A program made the position numbers and the translations under genes. From Sparassis latifolia (taxonomy: Eukaryota > Basidiomycota > Agaricomycetes > Polyporales > Sparassidaceae), in assembly GCA_018466975.1 (NCBI GenBank), contig CM031557.1, forward strand, positions 2,418,001-2,482,000: a stretch of 64,000 nucleotides of DNA, given 5' to 3'. Numbering within the stretch: the first letter of the stretch is position 1; every line of letters begins with the position of its first letter. The notes under the pieces are model-generated. The model was not told where the DNA came from. It saw only the letters and a list, made by a program, of their open reading frames with translations, and made no database searches. Below are positions 57,864 to 64,000 of the stretch, in pieces.

Positions 57864-58873
57864 CATTCCGGTGTGGGCAATTCGAGGACTGATCCGCTGT
57901 AGCCATGAGTGTGTACTACTTCGCTCTCACACTTGACTTGGCTGAATGCTCTGTCACTGAGCAGTTATCAAGCTGTCTGCATGTACAGGAAAGTTTGCTG
58001 TAAAACACACCACGTATAGCAATTGTCAAGTAACTACGAGACGCAATCCCAGTCGCTTAACCCGCCAACATCCCTTACTGCTCTCACAAATTTTGCGTTG
58101 TCCTCGCCACTACCACGTACTTTTGCTGAGCTCGGTTTATGGCGGTTTTGACTGATGTTTGCAGAATCCGGACAGAATTAAGTCATTTGGTTGCCCACGT
58201 GCTCAGCACAGCACGTCATGCCCTTGGACATTCCGCTGGCTGCAGGAAAGCACCGTTCACGTATCTGTCACGATGCGTCCGAGACGTTCTCATTGGCTCA
58301 TTATCGATGGAGGCTCCGAGCCTGTCTCTGTCTCTGTGAGTTTCGCATGTCTGACTTTTGAGTTACTACAATCTACTTCTTTGATTGATATGATGATCCG
58401 TGCAAACCGTCCATTCTGACATCACCGCCTGCAGGCGGAGGAGATATATAACTCATAGCTCCTGTAGGAGAGTTCTGCCTTCGCTTTTCTCGCAAGGCGT
58501 TCTAGCAGGACTAGTATTAGTGGTGTTGTATCCATGGTCGTCATTCTCATTCCCTTGTCGAAGTGTTAATTGGCTTGTTGTACAAGCCGGTCGAACGGTG
58601 CGTACCCGTGGATGGCTTCATGTGGTCTCGGTGGAACTGACGGATCCGATGCCAATGTAAGATACCTGGATTTTGTAGGTCGGTTGCGGTTGTTCGTTGC
58701 ACTACTCTCGCCGGTCTGGCCACCATCTTTTGCCTACTCCCCGGCACTGGCCCGGGTTCAACGTCGTCCGCGAACTCGTCAGCGACGACCTGGATCTCTA
58801 TTATTGCCTTCGATTAAATTCGAAACAGCATCTGTGGGCGTTTCTAGAGCCGCGTCACTCCCGTTTCTGAGAG
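57864..58873. other. Intergenic region, no gene supported
   Basis: About one kilobase without a recognisable gene between HOM6 and the DUF6534-like gene. Frames at 58139-58660 lack domains. It should contain the promoter of the latter. Confidence 0.4.
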
Positions 58874-60874
58874 ATGGAGGCCGTGTTGAGTCCGAATCCT
58901 GAATGTGCAACTCATGCTGGTGACATGTACAATTCAACTCTGGGAGCTCTACTACTCGGTGGTTTTCTCTACACCGCGTGCGCAATTCCAGGGCCCACCC
59001 AAATGTTTTTGCTTACGCGAAGCACAGGCTGTACGGGAACACTTGCACGCTGATCGCTGGATACTTCCGTCAGTGCAAGCAAGACCGTTGGCCCTTCAGG
59101 ATCCTTGTGAGTGAGACGTTTGGACTGGAGATCCTGTTGCTGAATATTACTATGCAAGTTGGTTGTGCTGTGGTGAGAGCGTGCGTATTAGAATTTCGTA
59201 ATGATGGATTAAAGGGATGTGCAGGATGATGACCACCGCATCCATCGGGCTGTACATCCACTCTGTCTACTGGTTCCTCGTGATCAACTTCGACAACACC
59301 GCCGTCATCAACGGCGACATGCCTTGGTAAGCCAACCGTATCGAAACCCAGCGGATAACCTGATCATGTCACATGTGCATGCAGGACTCTGCTGGTAAGT
59401 CAGACAATCGCGAGAGAACGAGTGCTAATAAGATCGTTAGTCGCAATCTGCTCTTATGGTGAGTGGCGTCATTCCCTCAAGACATATGTGGGGCTGTTGA
59501 GCGTTCGATACTGACAGGGCTTCATGTCGTTCCTTGTGCGATGGTACGTCTGCAGACAGCATCGGGGAACCACGAATAACGCGGTGTGACCTCATAACAG
59601 CATGTTTGCGCGCCGCCTGTGGCGATGTCAGTCATTCTTACCCTATCGCGACCTTTGACAATTCTCAGTCACACCGCAGTGAGCCAGTACGACTTCGCCA
59701 TCACGGCCGGGGTGATCGCGCTCTCCGCCGCGAATTTGTGTGAGAATTTTTCTTCGTCGTGTCGTCTGAAATGCTCATTGTTCGCGCACTTGTCGTAGTT
59801 TCTCTGACCAGTAAGTTACCTATATTGTCACGCCCTGACATTTCATGTTTATTGACGTCCTGGCAGTACTGACAGTGGAAAGGTTTGCTATCCACCCTCT
59901 GGCTCTGGCTCTGGCTCATGCTAAGCGAGTCACACTCCTCTAGCATTACGAATCTACACTCTAGCGGACCGGGAGACCTCAAGGTGCGCCAGGATGCAGC
60001 TGCATCTATGTATGTCCCGCCCGTACTCACTCGCGCTCGCGAGATAGAAGATCCTGGAAGCCGCCTTCGCGACGAGCGTTGCCGCCGACGTTTCGCTCAC
60101 CGCTGCGTTGTGCTACTTTCTGTACAGGTCGCGTACGCATATCAGGGAGTAGGTGTCGCGTCTATGCTTGGCCTCGCTGAACTGATTCGGATCTTCGTGG
60201 TGTGTGCTTGGCGTAGAACGGATGAGGTGCTGAGTGAGCTGACACTGTATACATTCAACACCGGTACGCATATTCCCCGCTCGACGACGCCCGGCAGAAC
60301 TGATGTAATCACAGGATTATTGGTCGTGTGAGCGTCCACGTCTCGGGAATGCGGCGTTGGCACTGACGCATGGCGAGGCAGCGTGGACATCGTCATCAGC
60401 CTGGTCTTGGTGAGCCACATCGCGCCTCTTTCGGTCTTCCTCAAGTTGAGCGCGCACAGTATTTGACATCGACAACGGCCTCCCTCGTGTTCATTCCGAC
60501 GTACATTGTATCTGCCGTCCGTGAGTATCCTGTCTTTTCACTTCGTTCCCTGTTCTCACGCAGTCTTTCTTCACCAGTGTATTTCAACTCATTCCTACTT
60601 TCGTAAGTTCCTTGATGATCTCGCCCTTCCCCGTCGTTCACATGGCAAGTATTTCCTGATCCCTGAGCTACACAGGCTGAATGCGCGCCGCGAGTTCCGC
60701 GACAAGCTGGACAACAGCATCCACGTGTTAGCCGCTCAACACCCTGCACTTCGTAGTAGAACACTACCGCCTACTCCATCCCCGTCCCCACCAAGTACCG
60801 AAGAATCTGGAGACGATGTTATCCATATTTGTGTGCGCCGGGAGGCGGAGCGGGTCTCTGCAGCGACCGTGTAG
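58874..60874 (+). CDS. DUF6534-like seven-helix membrane protein
   Basis: This basidiomycete-expanded family has about seven helices and no known function. Exons in the first part were placed with phase: 58874-58977, 59028-59106, 59159-59172, 59225-59326, 59385-59394, 59441-59458, 59518-59543, 59601-59626 and 59680-59739. They encode NSTLGALLLGGFLYTALYG, RWPFRILLVVLWMMTTASI, IHSVYWFLVINFDN, PWTLLSQSALMGFMSFLVRC, MFARRLWRL and YDFAITAGVIALSAA, in the order expected for the family. Later fragments are AAFATSVAADVSLTAALCYF, TDEVLSELTLYTFNTG and VYFNSFLL followed by LNARREFRDKL. The stretch 59740-60060 and the join after the NTG block are unresolved. Exons of 14, 10 and 18 nt are notable. The tail is soluble and acidic. 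Confidence 0.75.
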
Positions 60875-61077
60875 TGCTTGCACATCAAGTGTCACAAATG
60901 TATCTAAAGCAACTGTCTGGTGCTAGTATCCTCGACAAAGTAAAGCATAGATCTTGTCATCACACAGCTTGGCATGAAGGATGCCACGAACGCAAAGATA
61001 TTGAAGATAGAAATGCTAGTAGATGATAAGATAAGAGGCGAGTATAGTACACCAACAATACAACAGAGATAAAAATT

Positions 61078-61653
<576 letters not shown>

Positions 61654-61974
61654 TGTAGTGTAACAAGAAGTTGGGTTAACGGGATAAGTCGGGGTCGGAG
61701 AGCAGGTGCAAAGATGGGGGAGACATCGTTAAGGGAGAGCAAGCTTTATAGGCACAATGGCCACGACGCGTCGACGGAGTCACGTGCCGGGCTGTTGAGC
61801 GTGAATCAACAAAATAAGGTTCAACGCGTCGACGCGTCTTGACCAAACAAGCGTAACGCGTCATTATAAATACCGCCACTCCAGCTCCTGAGTGCACATC
61901 CATCCTTATCCGCGTCCATCATCGCGCTCTTGCTCCCCACCGCTCCTCCGCCACCAACAACCACATCATTCGCA
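61654..61974. promoter_or_regulatory. Divergent H2A/H2B promoter with four ACGCGT boxes
   Basis: The start codons are 321 bp apart. ACGCGT, the MluI cell-cycle box bound by MBF, occurs at 61766-61771, 61824-61829, 61832-61837 and 61856-61861. A TATAAATA box at 61865-61872 faces H2B, and TATAAAG on the minus strand near 61744-61750 faces H2A. This arrangement fits joint G1/S expression of the dimer partners. Confidence 0.75.
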
Positions 61975-62580
<606 letters not shown>

Positions 62581-63247
62581 TTTGTCTCTTGTTGGGTGGT
62601 CTGCTGCTGCTGTATTCTATTGGTGTATTTTCTATCTTTAATTTACTCTTACTCTATCCTAGAGGTTGTTCGGCGTTATCGCGTGTGTTACTTTGGCCAT
62701 CTTGAGTCTACTATCGCGAAGAACTAACGCATAGGGCAGTGGTTGCAAATGATTAGTATTAGTGATCTAGCTGATTCCGAACAGTGGAATGTTGCCATTT
62801 TGTAGCTTACAGTCGACTCAGTTGTACTGCAGCGTCTGCCGCTGAATGTCCCTTGGTCCATGCGCTCACTGCCTCCGTTTGTATGGCGCAGCTGCGTCTG
62901 TATGAGACACGGCGCTCGTACCGTAGAGCTGGAGAGTGTCACGCCGGCACCTGCATGTAGAAGTCAGGGTAGCTGAGGTAGTTTTCGGCGGTTTACACGA
63001 AAGATGGGCCCCTCGAGCATGTTAATGTTGCGCTCAGACAGCGCGCTCATTTTACGTGAATACGTAGGACACTGCGTCACCCCGCGATCCGGAAAAACTG
63101 TGAACGGCCAGCAGTGCAGAGTCACAGTCGGGTGGCGAGCACAATCATGACACGCAACATCCTATACGGGCACAACATACATGTGTGACTGCTACGTCTC
63201 ACAATCCATCCATGAGCAAAGACGAAGAAAACGAGGGCACCACCTAG
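62581..63247. other. Intergenic region between converging H2B and SPC25 genes
   Basis: Contains the 3' regions of both genes. No gene, repeat or hairpin typical of metazoan histone 3' ends was recognised. Confidence 0.4.
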
Positions 63248-64000
63248 CTACTCCGCCTTGCTCTCCATGACGCGCCCCACGAGCTGGCCAACCCAGCGCT
63301 CAAACGCCGCCTGGTCCATGACGCCGCGCTCGTCGAAGAACGCGTTGTAGCCTCGCTCCGTCGCGGCGCGTCCGCGCCCAAGGAGAGACTTGCCACCGGA
63401 GGTGGAGCGCACGTACGACACGGTGAGCGCGTACGCGGGTGGGGTTGATGGTGTTGAGGGCTTTGTCGCGGAGGTCAAGGTTATCCGTTCTGTTACAATC
63501 TACAGCACAAGGCCAAGGGCACGTGAGAGGCGGAGAGGTTACATGGAGGAGCGAACGCACCCGTTTGTCAAATGTCTTCCGCTTTCCGACGAAAACGATA
63601 TCCCTTCGATAAAATATGCATAAAGCGTTTGCAGACTGGTCAGGATCATATATCTGCAAAGCAGGGACGTGGAGTCAGTGATCGACCCTGTGAGGGCACG
63701 CTGTGAAGGCTAAAGTGACAACTCACAGGATGACACCGGCCCACACGACTGGCTTGCTCCTCTCGAAGTCAACTTTCCAGCCGTACAGCCCTGTGCCAGC
63801 TGCAACAAAGACGCTCGCCCAGCCGAGGGCTAGCCGTACGTCTGTATGTGTGTATATCTGCTTGAAGAGCTCCGGCCGAGAGAGAAACTGAAAGAAAGGG
63901 GTTAGTACGTACGTCTAACTAGCTCTGAATGATGTCACACAGTGGTGAAACACGCAACGCCAAAGGGCACACGACCTCTGCCGGTTTCAGATAGCGCACC
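63248..64000 (-). CDS. Signal peptidase complex subunit 2 (SPC25), 5' end outside the window
   Basis: SPC25/Spc2 is a non-catalytic ER membrane subunit of the signal peptidase complex that helps dock it to the translocon. Reading from the window edge, exons encode a short piece VRYLKPAE, then LSRPELFKQIYTHTDVRLAL and a first membrane helix (GWASVFVAAGTGLYGWKV), then PVVWAGVILYMILTSLQTLY as the second helix, GDIVFVGKRKTFDKR, and a soluble C-terminal domain (PPAYALTVSYVRSTSGGKSL, ERWVGQLVGRVMESKAE). The two closely spaced helices, the loop between them and the cytosolic C-terminal domain match the family. The N-terminal start lies beyond base 64000. Confidence 0.85.

Overview
The window is nuclear DNA of a filamentous basidiomycete, most likely an Agaricomycete. 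Genes carry many short (about 50-70 nt) GT..AG introns, lie close together on both strands, and include mushroom-type families (a DUF6534-like seven-helix membrane protein, F-box/leucine-rich proteins). No rRNA, tRNA, CRISPR array or intact transposon was found.

Left part (0.7-16 kb): KGD2 (2-oxoglutarate dehydrogenase E2), a disordered protein ending in an EDC1/PNRC-like decapping motif, a 3-kb pyrimidine-rich non-coding stretch, a small relic of an ABCC transporter tail, then a compact block: RPC31 (RNA polymerase III) divergent from YRA1/ALYREF (mRNA export), RAM2 (prenyltransferase alpha subunit) and protein-L-isoaspartate methyltransferase. From 15.8 to 21.2 kb no gene could be supported.

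Middle (21-40 kb): a BTA1-type betaine-lipid synthase, an ANL adenylate-forming enzyme, a 445-bp MITE-like element, degraded F-box-like genes, and a 43-exon ABCC transporter whose 42 introns could all be placed with consistent phase.

Right part (40-64 kb): histone H2B, a gene-poor stretch with P450-like debris, a UBE3D/HECT_2-type ligase directly behind a coiled-coil protein, the golgin RUD3, a membrane-anchored WD40 protein, homoserine dehydrogenase, the DUF6534-like protein, a divergent H2A/H2B pair sharing a promoter with four ACGCGT boxes, and the 3' part of signal peptidase subunit SPC25.

There is no biosynthetic cluster. Most genes are housekeeping. The most notable signals are about gene structure: several exons of 7-18 nt, an 863-nt intron inside the YRA1 RRM that resembles the autoregulatory intron of yeast YRA1, and four otherwise intact conserved genes each broken by one apparently missing base, mostly in a short same-base run. 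That pattern points to consensus sequence errors more than to four pseudogenes.
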